This document shows, piece by piece, positions 1-5,939 of a stretch of 5,939 nucleotides of DNA (position 1 is the first letter of the stretch; each line of letters opens with the position of its first letter). A model generated the notes under the pieces. That model saw only the letters and a program-made list of their open reading frames with translations, did not search any database and had not been told where the DNA came from. Source of the DNA: Polaromonas sp. (GTDB lineage Bacteria; Pseudomonadota; Gammaproteobacteria; Burkholderiales; Burkholderiaceae_C); the NCBI GenBank assembly GCA_025362825.1, contig JANYFF010000601.1, forward strand, positions 1 through 5,939, in the 5' to 3' direction. The translations under genes were made by a program, and so were the position numbers.

Positions 1-7
1 ATTAATT

Positions 8-550
8 ATGCTGACTGCTGAACAACTCATGGCCTCCCACAAAGCCAACATCGAAACCCTGTTTGGTCTGACACACAAAGCCTTTGAAGGCGTTGAGAAA
101 CTGGTCGAACTGAACGTGCAAGCCACCAAAGCTGCTTTGGCTGAAACCGCTAACCACGCACAAGCCGTGATGGGCGTGAAAGACGCACAAGAACTCCTGG
201 CCCTGCAAGCCGGCATGGTCCAGCCCCTGGCTGAAAAGACCGCCGCTTACAGCCGTCACCTGTATGACATCGCCACCGCTGCAGGCGCTGACCTTGGCAA
301 GACGTTTGAAGCCCAGTCTGCTGATGCACAGAAAAAAGTCATGGGCCTGGTTGACAGCGCCACCAAGAACGCACCTGCCGGTTCCGAAACCGCAGTTGCT
401 GTCATGAAGAGCGCTGTTGCAGCTGCCAACAATGCATTTGAATCGATGCAAAAGGCTGTCAAGCAAGCCGCCGACATGGCTGAAACCAACTTCAACACGG
501 CTGCAACCACAGCCATGAACGCTACCAAGACCGCCACGAAAAAGCGTTAA
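8..550 (+). CDS. phaP: Phasin family protein (PHA granule-associated)
   Basis: Phasins coat polyhydroxyalkanoate storage granules in the cytoplasm and control their number and size. The 180-residue product has the betaproteobacterial phasin opening: [20 protein letters not shown], then an [11 protein letters not shown] segment (about residues 26-36) and an AKAALAE-like helix. The rest is an Ala-rich amphipathic helical protein with almost no Cys, Trp or Pro, ending in an Ala/Thr/Lys tail ([10 protein letters not shown]). Its length is close to the roughly 185-190 residues usual in this family (phasin_2 type). The ATG at 8 gives the canonical N-terminus, but only seven bases precede it, so its ribosome binding site lies outside the window. 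The gene is followed by a strong hairpin and an intrinsic terminator, so it probably ends its transcript. No other PHA gene is visible here. The family call is secure; the assignment to one phaP paralogue is not. Confidence 0.93.
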   Translation: MLTAEQLMASHKANIETLFGLTHKAFEGVEKLVELNVQATKAALAETANHAQAVMGVKDAQELLALQAGMVQPLAEKTAAYSRHLYDIATAAGADLGKTFEAQSADAQKKVMGLVDSATKNAPAGSETAVAVMKSAVAAANNAFESMQKAVKQAADMAETNFNTAATTAMNATKTATKKR

Positions 551-570
551 TTCGCCAGTAGTGACTGTCC

Positions 571-608
571 CCGGAAAACCGCCGCGCCTGAGGCGCGGTG
601 GTTTCCGG
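571..608 (+). other. GC-rich hairpin after the phasin gene
   Basis: The arms 571-588 and 592-608 form an imperfect stem closed by a TGA loop. The inner ten pairs (ccgccgcgcc with ggcgcggtgg) contain one G-T wobble, and the outer part pairs with a single bulged A. No T-run follows, so it is not a standard intrinsic terminator. A 3' stabilising hairpin that protects an abundant phasin mRNA is plausible but inferred. Confidence 0.6.
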
Positions 609-660
609 AAACCAGTTGTCTCCTCGGATCCTTTCAGAATTTAGTTCAGGGATCCAGTTA

Positions 661-689
661 AGCCCAGTCTTGCGACTGGGCTTTTTTTT
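661..689 (+). terminator. Rho-independent terminator of the phasin transcript
   Basis: A perfect nine-base stem (agcccagtc at 661-669, gactgggct at 674-682) closes a TTGC loop and runs directly into eight T residues (682-689). This is a canonical intrinsic terminator on the + strand. It lies 110 bases after the phasin stop codon. The gene to its right is on the opposite strand and ends at 833, so this terminator serves the phasin. Confidence 0.93.
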
Positions 690-706
690 GCGTGCCGCCA
701 TAAATG

Positions 707-826
707 CCGCATAGTCGCGAATTGCGTTGTTGCTTCGTGCTCGCAATCCTCATGTACACAAGTACACTCTGGTTGCTGTACGCGCAGCGCCTAGCACTTC
801 ATCCCCTATGCAGCATTTTTGACAGC
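707..826. repeat. Probable interspersed intergenic element with a small palindrome
   Basis: This gap between convergent gene ends holds no gene I can support. It contains the dyad TGTAC-acaa-GTACA (753-766), inside a longer imperfect inverted repeat in which gcaa at 743-746 pairs with ttgc at 773-776. I recall very similar intergenic sequences (a block around gttgcttcgtgctcgcaatc, then tgtacac-agtacac, then a cagcatttttgacagc end) in other Burkholderiales genomes. That is memory, not a search. A short open frame on the + strand (704-904) runs through it but has no ribosome binding site and overlaps the 3' end of the opposing gene. No T-rich terminator for the - strand gene was seen here. Confidence 0.4.
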
Positions 827-832
827 ACGCGT

Positions 833-1840
833 TTACCTGCTCGTTGTCGTCTCAAGTTTTGCCTTCAACGCAGGCAAAGCCGCCAGCATGGCCGCCCGTC
901 CTGAATCGATCGCGCGCTGGCGGGCTGAAAAGTCTGCGCTCTTCAAGCCTGCCAGAGATGGCCTGACCACGATATCGGCTTCTTTCAGTTCGTACTGGTT
1001 AATGCTTTTGCCCATGATGGCGAAGGTCTGTAACAAGATTTGCAGGGTGTCGCTTGCGGAATTGGCCTCGGGCGGGCTGGAGATGTCGACGGCAATCACC
1101 ACGTCTGCGCCCATCTGCCGGGCGTAGCGCACCGGCACCGGCGCGACCAGACCGCCGTCAACATACTCGCGGCCATTGATCTTGACCGGTACAAAGACTG
1201 CGGGCACCGCACTGGACGCACGCACCGCTGTACCGGTATCGCCACGCTGGAACAGCACAGCCTGGCCGCTGTTCAGGTCGGTGGCGACGATGCCCAGCGG
1301 TATGGCCATGTTTTCAATCAGCCTGCCGGCCACCAGATCGTTGACGTAACGGCCAAGCGCTTCACCGCGAAACATACCGCGGCCAAAAATCGGAAGCATC
1401 CAGTCGGTAATCGCCACTTCTTCCATGTTCAGCGCTGTCTGCTGGAGCTGCGCGCTGGTCTTGCCGCTGGCGTACAGCGCAGCGACCAGGCTGCCGGCCG
1501 AAGTACCGACCACCAGTTGCGGCCTCAACCCGGCTTCTTCGAGCACGGCAATCACGCCTACATGCGCAAAACCCCGCGCCGCGCCACCGCCCAGTGCAAG
1601 GCCAATCTTCAGTGGTTTTTTGACAGTAGCTGGCGGCGTTGGCCCAGCCACTGGCCCACCACCCGGGACCGGCGCGACGGTGGAGCAAGCCGCCAGCAAT
1701 ATCGCTGAGAGGGCAAGCAAGCAGGCACCAGTGCTGCGGCGTAGGGCTGAGAAACCTGCACATTTACTGCTTGAATACGGTGAGAGAAAAGAAATAGTGA
1801 AGTCCTTGCTGATGCTGGTTTGTCTTGTCGTGCGGCGCAC
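833..1840 (-). CDS. Patatin-like phospholipase, predicted lipoprotein
   Basis: This is a predicted serine acyl-hydrolase of the patatin/RssA type, acting on lipid acyl esters; the real substrate is unknown. The patatin core begins near residue 77. The oxyanion-hole loop GGGAARG is at 84-90, the nucleophile elbow GTSAG at 112-116 (Ser114), and the DGG carrying the catalytic Asp at 228-230 (Asp228), so the Ser-Asp dyad is complete. Ahead of it are two arginines (34-35), a hydrophobic stretch and a lipobox LLAAC with Cys52, then a Pro/Gly-rich linker. This predicts export and lipid anchoring in the cell envelope. The start is GTG at 1840, the only conventional start in frame that keeps the leader, because an in-frame TGA lies 46-48 bases upstream. 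It has no clear Shine-Dalgarno, so the N-terminus is uncertain. The gene is transcribed divergently from the dehydrogenase at 1960. The family call is solid. Confidence 0.9.
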   Translation of the reverse strand: MRRTTRQTSISKDFTISFLSPYSSSKCAGFSALRRSTGACLLALSAILLAACSTVAPVPGGGPVAGPTPPATVKKPLKIGLALGGGAARGFAHVGVIAVLEEAGLRPQLVVGTSAGSLVAALYASGKTSAQLQQTALNMEEVAITDWMLPIFGRGMFRGEALGRYVNDLVAGRLIENMAIPLGIVATDLNSGQAVLFQRGDTGTAVRASSAVPAVFVPVKINGREYVDGGLVAPVPVRYARQMGADVVIAVDISSPPEANSASDTLQILLQTFAIMGKSINQYELKEADIVVRPSLAGLKSADFSARQRAIDSGRAAMLAALPALKAKLETTTSR

Positions 1841-1905
1841 GGCGTTGGTCGTATTTTGCCCGCCTGTGCCAGTCGGTCAGCAGAAGTTGTGCGCCATAAT
1901 TAACC

Positions 1906-1921
1906 TTTACGTAAACGTCAA
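1906..1921. promoter_or_regulatory. LiuR-like (MerR family) operator candidate
   Basis: The sequence TTTACGTAAACGTCAA is a 7-2-7 dyad (TTTACGT, AA, ACGTCAA) with one mismatch between arms, and it contains the perfect palindrome TTTACGTAAA. From memory it resembles the binding motif of LiuR, the MerR-type regulator of leucine/isoleucine and acyl-CoA degradation genes in proteobacteria. It lies 38 bases upstream of an HSD10-like dehydrogenase, an enzyme of that pathway, and in the divergent region shared with the patatin gene. A CATAAT at 1895-1900 could be a -10 box; the site would then overlap the transcription start, which suits repression. No convincing -35 was seen. No regulator gene is in the window. 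Confidence 0.5.
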
Positions 1922-1948
1922 CCGGGGCCTTTGCGGCTCCCCCATCTC

Positions 1949-1953
1949 AAGGA
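1949..1953 (+). promoter_or_regulatory. Ribosome binding site of the dehydrogenase
   Basis: AAGGA lies six bases before the ATG at 1960, which is good Shine-Dalgarno spacing and fixes the start codon. Confidence 0.85.
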
Positions 1954-1959
1954 AACACC

Positions 1960-2718
1960 ATGGACATCGCAGGTAAGGTATTTATCGTCACCGGTGGCGC
2001 TTCGGGCCTCGGCGAAGGCACAGCACGCATGCTGGCGGCCAACGGCGCCAAGGTGGTGATTGCCGACATGCAGGTCGAAAAAGGCGAAGCTATTGCGCAC
2101 GAAATCGGCGGCGCCTTCGTCAAATGCGATGTCAGCCAGGAAGCCGATGGCCAGGCAGTGGTTGCCAAAGCCGTGTCGCTGGGCAAGCTGATGGGCCTGG
2201 TCAACTGCGCCGGCATTGCCCCGGCTGAAAAAACCGTCGGAAAAAACGGCGCGCACAACCTGGGCGTGTTCACCAAATGCATCACCGTCAATCTGGTCGG
2301 CAGCTTCAACATGATTCGCCTGGCCGCCGACGCCATGAGCAAAAACGAGCCCGAAGCCACCGGCGAGCGCGGCGTGATGATTTCAACCGCCTCCGTGGCA
2401 GCCTATGACGGCCAGATCGGCCAGGCCGCCTACAGCGCCTCAAAAGGCGGGATTGTCGGCATGACCCTGCCGATCGCGCGGGACCTGGCACGCAACGGCA
2501 TCCGCAACATGACGATTGCACCGGGCATTTTCGGCACGCCCATGATGTTCGGCATGCCCCAAGAGGTGCAGGACTCACTGGCCGCGTCGGTACCCTTTCC
2601 TTCACGCCTGGGCACCCCGCAGGACTACGCCAAGCTGGCAAAGCACATCATTGAAAACGACATGCTCAATGGCGAAGTAATTCGCCTGGACGGCGCGATC
2701 CGCCTGGCGCCGCGCTGA
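1960..2718 (+). CDS. HSD10-type short-chain dehydrogenase (3-hydroxyacyl-CoA dehydrogenase)
   Basis: This is a cytoplasmic NAD-dependent short-chain dehydrogenase resembling human HSD10 (3-hydroxyacyl-CoA dehydrogenase type 2) and bacterial 3-hydroxy-2-methylbutyryl-CoA dehydrogenases. These act in isoleucine degradation and short-chain beta-oxidation. The cofactor loop TGGASGLG is at 11-18. Asp36 at the end of the second beta strand points to NAD over NADP. The structural motif is NCAG (82-85), a Cys variant shared with HSD10. The catalytic residues are Asn111, Ser145, Tyr158 and Lys162 (YSASK). HSD10-like signatures follow: [27 protein letters not shown] (188-194), VPFPSRLG and a [12 protein letters not shown] tail. 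The length of 252 residues is normal. It appears monocistronic, with a LiuR-like dyad upstream and a terminator 8 bases after its stop. A PhaB/FabG-type acetoacetyl reductase is less likely given the NAD residue and HSD10 motifs. The in vivo substrate is inferred. Confidence 0.93.
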   Translation: MDIAGKVFIVTGGASGLGEGTARMLAANGAKVVIADMQVEKGEAIAHEIGGAFVKCDVSQEADGQAVVAKAVSLGKLMGLVNCAGIAPAEKTVGKNGAHNLGVFTKCITVNLVGSFNMIRLAADAMSKNEPEATGERGVMISTASVAAYDGQIGQAAYSASKGGIVGMTLPIARDLARNGIRNMTIAPGIFGTPMMFGMPQEVQDSLAASVPFPSRLGTPQDYAKLAKHIIENDMLNGEVIRLDGAIRLAPR

Positions 2719-2725
2719 TCGAAGC

Positions 2726-2777
2726 AAAAAAAGGAGTCTTGCGCTGGCACCTTGCGTGACGTAACACTCCTTTTTTT
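2726..2777 (+). terminator. Terminator after the dehydrogenase gene
   Basis: A perfect 12-bp stem pairs seven A plus GGAGT (2726-2737) with ACTCC plus seven T (2766-2777) around a 28-base loop. The T-run forms the 3' arm, so it can act as an intrinsic terminator on the + strand, and the matching A-run allows it on the - strand as well. The loop is unusually large and has no strong inner stem. Confidence 0.8.
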
Positions 2778-2832
2778 ATAGCAACATACGCCCGAATAAC
2801 GGGGGCTAATGGCCTAAATGGCTCCCAAAAAT
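2777..2832. repeat. Repeat-like leader before the gamma-glutamyltransferase
   Basis: The sequence from ATAGC (2778-2782) through ACGCCCG, AACGGGGGCTAATGGCC and AAATGGC has the pattern of an abundant intergenic sequence I recall from Comamonadaceae genomes (AGCnnnnnACGC ... GGGCTA). It includes a short CCCG/CGGG dyad (2791-2794 with 2800-2803). The ATG at 2818 sits inside it, which argues against that codon being the real start of the next gene. The identification is from memory only. Confidence 0.35.
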
Positions 2833-2910
2833 GGTTTTGAGTCCTGCAGACTCTGCCAGCAGCATGGTGGCGAGCGATACGATGATTCTCTCTTCTGGCA
2901 AAGCGATGGC

Positions 2911-4785
2911 ATGTACCCCAACCTGATCCGCAGATTCGCCAGTGCTGGCCTTGCCCTGCTGCTGGCTGCCGGCTCGCCTGCCACGCATGCAGACGCCGAC
3001 ACCCAGCCCGAGCAGCCGGAAGCGGGCTCCGGCTATAAGGCCAAGCCGGGCTGGGCGACCAGCAGGTTTTCTGTGGCGGCAGCCAACCCGCTGGCCACCG
3101 ATGCGGGCTACCAGATCCTCAAGGCTGGCGGCTCGGCGGTCGATGCGGCGATTGCCGTGCAAATGGTGCTGGGCCTGGTCGAACCCCAGTCCAGCGGCAT
3201 AGCCGGCGGTGCTTTCCTGCTGCACTTCGATGGCAAGGCTGTAGAAGCCTTTGACGGACGCGAGACCGCGCCGGCTGCTGCTGGTGAAAACCTGCTGATG
3301 GGCGCTGACGGCAAACCCCTGGCCTTCTACGATGCCGTCGTCGGGGGCCGCGCGGTCGGCACACCAGGCGCCCTGCGCATGCTGGAAATGGCACACCGGC
3401 AGCACGGCCGGCTGCCGTGGGCGCAACTTTTTGAACCCGCCATTGCCCTGGCCGGAAACGGCTTTACGGTCAGCGCGCGACTCCACACGCTGCTGGCGTC
3501 TGAAGTCCACCTGAAAAAAGACCCGGTGGCCTTCACCTATTTTTACGACGCCCTGAGTCTACCGTGGCCAGTGGGGCACGTCCTTAAAAACCCTGAATTT
3601 GCGGCTGTACTCAGGGTGATTGCCGCCGGGGGCTCGCGTGCGCTGCACGAAGGCGAGGTGGCGCAGGCGATCATCAGCAAGGTGCAAGGCCACCCCACCA
3701 ACCCTGGCCTGCTGTCGATGGCCGACCTGGCAGCGTACCAGGCTAAAAAGCGCGACCCCCTGTGCTACGACTACGCCGCTGCCGGCAAAAACTACCGGAT
3801 CTGCGGCATGCCGCCACCGGGCTCCGGTGCGCTTGCTATCGGGCAAATCCTGGGCATCCTGAACAACACGGCTGCCGCCACCCTGCCGCTGCAAAAAACC
3901 ATCACGGACACGGGCATACGCTGCATACGCGCACCCTGCCCCAGCGAGCTTGAAAACGTAATGCCGTCCCCGGAATGGCTGCATCTGTACACCGAAGCCG
4001 CGCGCCTGGCCTATGCGGACCGGGCGCAATACCTGGGTGACCCGGACTTCGTCCGGCCACCCGCCGGCCGCTGGATGAGTCTGCTGGAGCCCGCCTACCT
4101 TGCAAGCCGCGCAAATCGCATAGGCCTGCGGAGCATGAAGGTCGCCACGCCCGGCAACCCGGGCGCCACAGCCCTCAGCCATGCGCCCATGGCCGAGCAA
4201 TACGAATATGGCACCTCGCACATATCGGTCGTCGACGCTTACGGCAACGCCATCGCCATGACCACGACAATTGAGGACGCCTGGGGCGCGCGCCAGATGG
4301 TCAACCGCGGCAAGGGGCTGGCCGGCGGCTTTTTGCTCAACAACGAACTGACAGACTTCAGTTTTGCACCGACGGGCGCGGACGGCAAACCGGTGGCTAA
4401 CCGCGTGCAGGGCGGCAAGCGCCCGCGTTCGTCCATGTCACCTACCCTCGTGTTTGACAAGGCCACAGGCCAGCTCGTGATGACCACTGGCAGCCCGGGT
4501 GGCGCCGTCATCATCAATTTCACGGCGAAAACACTTTACGGCGTACTCAACTGGGGCCTGAACATGCAGCAGGCCATCAACCTGCCCAACTTCGGCTCGC
4601 TCAACGGCCCGACCCTGCTGGAAGAAAAACGCTTCCCGGCGGCCACCATCGATGCCTTGCGGGCTCGCGGCCATGAAGTACGCGAACGCACCATGACCAG
4701 CGGCCTGCAAGGCATACAGCGCACGCCCGATGGCTTGTTCGGCGGCGCCGATCCCCGGCGCGAGGGCATTGTGATGGGTGACTAG
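2911..4785 (+). CDS. ggt: Gamma-glutamyltransferase, exported
   Basis: Gamma-glutamyltransferase cleaves glutathione and other gamma-glutamyl compounds, transferring the glutamyl group to water or an acceptor. It is made as one chain that cuts itself into two subunits in the periplasm. From the ATG at 2911 (624 residues) the protein opens MYPNLIRRFASAGLALLLAA and has a signal peptide ending THA. The frame stays open to an ATG at 2818, but those 31 extra residues are not signal-like and overlap a repeat. Key residues, numbered from 2911: FDGRETAP with substrate-binding Arg117; YGTSHISVVD with Thr435, the self-cleavage and catalytic nucleophile; LLNNELTDFS (475-484); GKRPRSSMSPT (502-512) with the Ser-Ser pair; and GSPGG (527-531), the oxyanion glycines. 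All core residues are present, so it should be active. An unusual insertion with two Cys (about 325-351) lies before the YADR motif. The ribosome binding site is weak at both candidate starts. Confidence 0.93.
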   Translation: MYPNLIRRFASAGLALLLAAGSPATHADADTQPEQPEAGSGYKAKPGWATSRFSVAAANPLATDAGYQILKAGGSAVDAAIAVQMVLGLVEPQSSGIAGGAFLLHFDGKAVEAFDGRETAPAAAGENLLMGADGKPLAFYDAVVGGRAVGTPGALRMLEMAHRQHGRLPWAQLFEPAIALAGNGFTVSARLHTLLASEVHLKKDPVAFTYFYDALSLPWPVGHVLKNPEFAAVLRVIAAGGSRALHEGEVAQAIISKVQGHPTNPGLLSMADLAAYQAKKRDPLCYDYAAAGKNYRICGMPPPGSGALAIGQILGILNNTAAATLPLQKTITDTGIRCIRAPCPSELENVMPSPEWLHLYTEAARLAYADRAQYLGDPDFVRPPAGRWMSLLEPAYLASRANRIGLRSMKVATPGNPGATALSHAPMAEQYEYGTSHISVVDAYGNAIAMTTTIEDAWGARQMVNRGKGLAGGFLLNNELTDFSFAPTGADGKPVANRVQGGKRPRSSMSPTLVFDKATGQLVMTTGSPGGAVIINFTAKTLYGVLNWGLNMQQAINLPNFGSLNGPTLLEEKRFPAATIDALRARGHEVRERTMTSGLQGIQRTPDGLFGGADPRREGIVMGD

Positions 4786-4836
4786 CTCCGGTCCTTCACA
4801 TGCCACAACGAAGAATTACCACGAATTGAGGAGACT

Positions 4837-4896
4837 GTTTGGTCTGAGCCTGTCAAAGCTTTTTGAAGCCCTTCGACAAGCTCAGGGTGAACGGTT
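4837..4896. repeat. REP-like inverted repeat
   Basis: The arms ctgagcctgtcaaag (4844-4858) and cttcgacaagctcag (4871-4885) are complementary at 13 of 15 positions around a 12-base loop. The right half, cccttcgacaagctcagggtgaacgg, matches a palindromic repeat I recall as widespread between genes in Burkholderiales and other GC-rich proteobacteria. It lies between the stop of the gamma-glutamyltransferase and the start of the binding protein and may serve as transcript end or mRNA stabiliser. No T-run terminator was found in this gap. Confidence 0.65.
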
Positions 4897-4938
4897 GCAC
4901 GCGAACATTTGGGTAACAATCGCTCAACGCCCTCAATC

Positions 4939-4943
4939 TGGAG
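4939..4943 (+). promoter_or_regulatory. Ribosome binding site of the ABC binding protein
   Basis: TGGAG ends six bases before the ATG at 4950 and supports that start, which also gives a complete signal peptide. Confidence 0.75.
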
Positions 4944-4949
4944 TCACTG

Positions 4950-5939
4950 ATGCCAAACATTCGTAAAAACTATAATCTGCTTGCCGCAGCGCTTGTGGCC
5001 CTTGTCACCGCAGCAGCCCCCGCGCATGCCGGCAAAACCCTTGACGCCATCAAGGCACGCGGTCAGCTGGTGTGCGGTGTCAGCAGCGGGGTGGCGGGCT
5101 TCTCGCAAGCCGACAGTGCAGGCAAATGGTCGGGCCTGGATGTCGATGTCTGCCGCGCGATTGCCGCCAGCATCCTGGGCGATGCCAACAAGGTGAAATG
5201 GGTGCCGCTGGTATCGCAGCAGCGTTTTGCCGCGCTGCAGTCGGGCGAGGTGGATATTTTGTCGCGCAACACCAGCTGGACATTGAGCCGCGATGCATCG
5301 CTGGGTCTGGCTTTTACCGGCGTGACCTACTACGACGGCCAGGGCTTCATGGTGCCGGCCAAGAGCAAGGTCAAAAGCGCCAAGCAGCTCAAGGGTGCGA
5401 CGGTCTGTGTCCAGTCGGGCACCACCACAGAGAAAAACCTCACCGAGTTCTCGCGCGTCAACAACCTCAACATCAAGCCTGTGGTGTTTGAAAAGTTTGA
5501 TGCTGCCAATGCAGCTTATTTCGCCGGTCGCTGCCAGGCCTACACCACCGACGCTTCAGGCCTTGCCTCCATTCGCAACAAGGAAGCCAAAACGCCGGCT
5601 GAGCACACCGTGCTGGCCGACCTGATCTCCAAGGAGCCGCTGAGCCCGGCGGTACGCCGCGGTGACGACGAGTTTTTTGCTATCGCCAAATGGGTGGTGT
5701 TCGGGCTGATTGAGGCAGAAGAATACGGCGTGACCCAGGCCAACGTCGAACAGATGGCGCGTGACACCAAAGACCCGGCCATTGGCCGCCTGCTTGGCAC
5801 GACCGAAGACACCGGCAAGCTGCTCGGCCTGGACAAGGCCTGGATGGCCAACGCCATCAAGGCCACCGGCAACTACGGTGAAATCTTCGAACGCAATGTT
5901 GGCCCCAAAAGCGGCCTGGGCCTGCCGCGCGGCAGCAAC
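4950..5939 (+). CDS. Amino-acid ABC transporter substrate-binding protein, AapJ/BztA type (3' partial)
   Basis: This is a periplasmic solute-binding protein of the polar amino acid uptake family (SBP_bac_3), which would deliver amino acids to an inner-membrane ABC permease. The 330 visible residues begin with a signal peptide (MPNIRKNYNL, then an Ala/Leu core) cut after AHA at residue 27. The mature chain shows family features in order: LVCGVSSGVAGFS (40-52), WSGLDVDVCRAIAA (60-73), RFAALQSGEVDIL (92-104), the SLGLAFTGVTYYDGQGFMV block (117-135), TVCVQSGTTTEKNL (151-164), and the long C-terminal AapJ-type extension with SKEPLSPAVRRGDDEFF (227-243) and NVGPKSGLGLPRG (316-328). Family members usually end about 15-20 residues later with a LW..GG..YAPP segment, so only the tail is missing. 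Permease and ATPase genes are expected downstream, outside the window. Substrate specificity (general L-amino acids or Glu/Gln/Asp/Asn) cannot be decided from sequence. The start 164 bases after the preceding gene, past a REP-like repeat, suggests its own promoter. Confidence 0.92.
   Translation, partial: MPNIRKNYNLLAAALVALVTAAAPAHAGKTLDAIKARGQLVCGVSSGVAGFSQADSAGKWSGLDVDVCRAIAASILGDANKVKWVPLVSQQRFAALQSGEVDILSRNTSWTLSRDASLGLAFTGVTYYDGQGFMVPAKSKVKSAKQLKGATVCVQSGTTTEKNLTEFSRVNNLNIKPVVFEKFDAANAAYFAGRCQAYTTDASGLASIRNKEAKTPAEHTVLADLISKEPLSPAVRRGDDEFFAIAKWVVFGLIEAEEYGVTQANVEQMARDTKDPAIGRLLGTTEDTGKLLGLDKAWMANAIKATGNYGEIFERNVGPKSGLGLPRGSN

Noticed and set aside
2..466. - strand open frame opposite the phasin
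   Set aside because: The + strand encodes a well-recognised phasin and the antisense product resembles nothing.
626..655. Two GGATCC hexamers flanking an AT-rich stretch
   Set aside because: Two copies of a 6-bp palindrome are easily due to chance and no longer dyad connects them.
704..904. Small + strand open frame of 66 codons
   Set aside because: It has no Shine-Dalgarno and unremarkable composition, and it runs through repeat-like DNA and into the 3' end of the patatin gene on the other strand.
2806..3510. Long - strand open frame of 234 codons opposite ggt
   Set aside because: It is antisense to a gene with clear catalytic motifs and has no recognisable domain; long shadow frames are expected in GC-rich coding DNA.
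3559..4221. Long - strand open frame of 220 codons opposite ggt
   Set aside because: It is another antisense shadow with low-quality composition and no motif.
4895..4923. Possible sigma-70 promoter (TTGCAC with a TAACAAT-like box) for the binding protein
   Set aside because: The spacing between the boxes is too short (about 13-14 bases) and the -10 match is poor.
4778..4966. + strand open frame of 62 codons across the REP-like repeat
   Set aside because: It overlaps the end of ggt and the start of the binding protein, and its middle is the palindromic repeat.
1..5939. CRISPR array, tRNA or rRNA genes, transposase, toxin-antitoxin or phage genes
   Set aside because: No regularly spaced repeats, cloverleaf sequences or recognisable mobile-element proteins were seen on either strand.

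Overview
The window looks like an ordinary chromosomal segment from a GC-rich betaproteobacterium, most likely a member of the Comamonadaceae (Polaromonas/Rhodoferax/Variovorax type). This rests on the style of the phasin, the HSD10-like dehydrogenase and the AapJ-like binding protein, and on intergenic repeats of a kind I recall from that family. No database search was possible, so the genus is an inference.

Layout from left to right. (1) A phasin gene on the + strand (8-550) is followed by a GC-rich hairpin (571-608) and a textbook intrinsic terminator (661-689). (2) A 143-base gap (690-832) holds a probable interspersed sequence with a small palindrome. (3) A patatin-like phospholipase with a lipobox lies on the - strand (833-1840). 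(4) A 119-base divergent intergenic region contains a 16-bp dyad (1906-1921) that resembles the operator of LiuR, a MerR-family regulator of branched-chain amino acid and acyl-CoA catabolism. (5) An HSD10-type short-chain dehydrogenase (1960-2718, +) has a good ribosome binding site and ends at a 12-bp-stem terminator (2726-2777). (6) A repeat-like leader (about 2777-2832) precedes an exported gamma-glutamyltransferase, whose likely start is 2911 rather than the upstream ATG at 2818; the gene ends at 4785. (7) A REP-like inverted repeat (about 4837-4896) lies in the next gap. (8) The last gene is an amino-acid ABC transporter periplasmic binding protein of the AapJ/BztA type, beginning at 4950 and cut by the window end about 15-20 residues before its usual C-terminus.

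Functional reading. The phasin belongs to polyhydroxyalkanoate granule biology. The dehydrogenase belongs to isoleucine or acyl-CoA beta-oxidation, and the operator in front of it fits that job. The gamma-glutamyltransferase and the binding protein could act in sequence in the periplasm: one releases glutamate and dipeptides from glutathione or gamma-glutamyl compounds, the other captures the amino acid for import. The genes are mostly single transcription units separated by terminators or repeats, not one large operon. I found no CRISPR array, tRNA, rRNA, insertion sequence or phage gene, and no convincing novel multi-gene system. The most testable observations are the LiuR-like site, a Cys-containing insertion in the gamma-glutamyltransferase, and three different repeat-like elements in the gaps.
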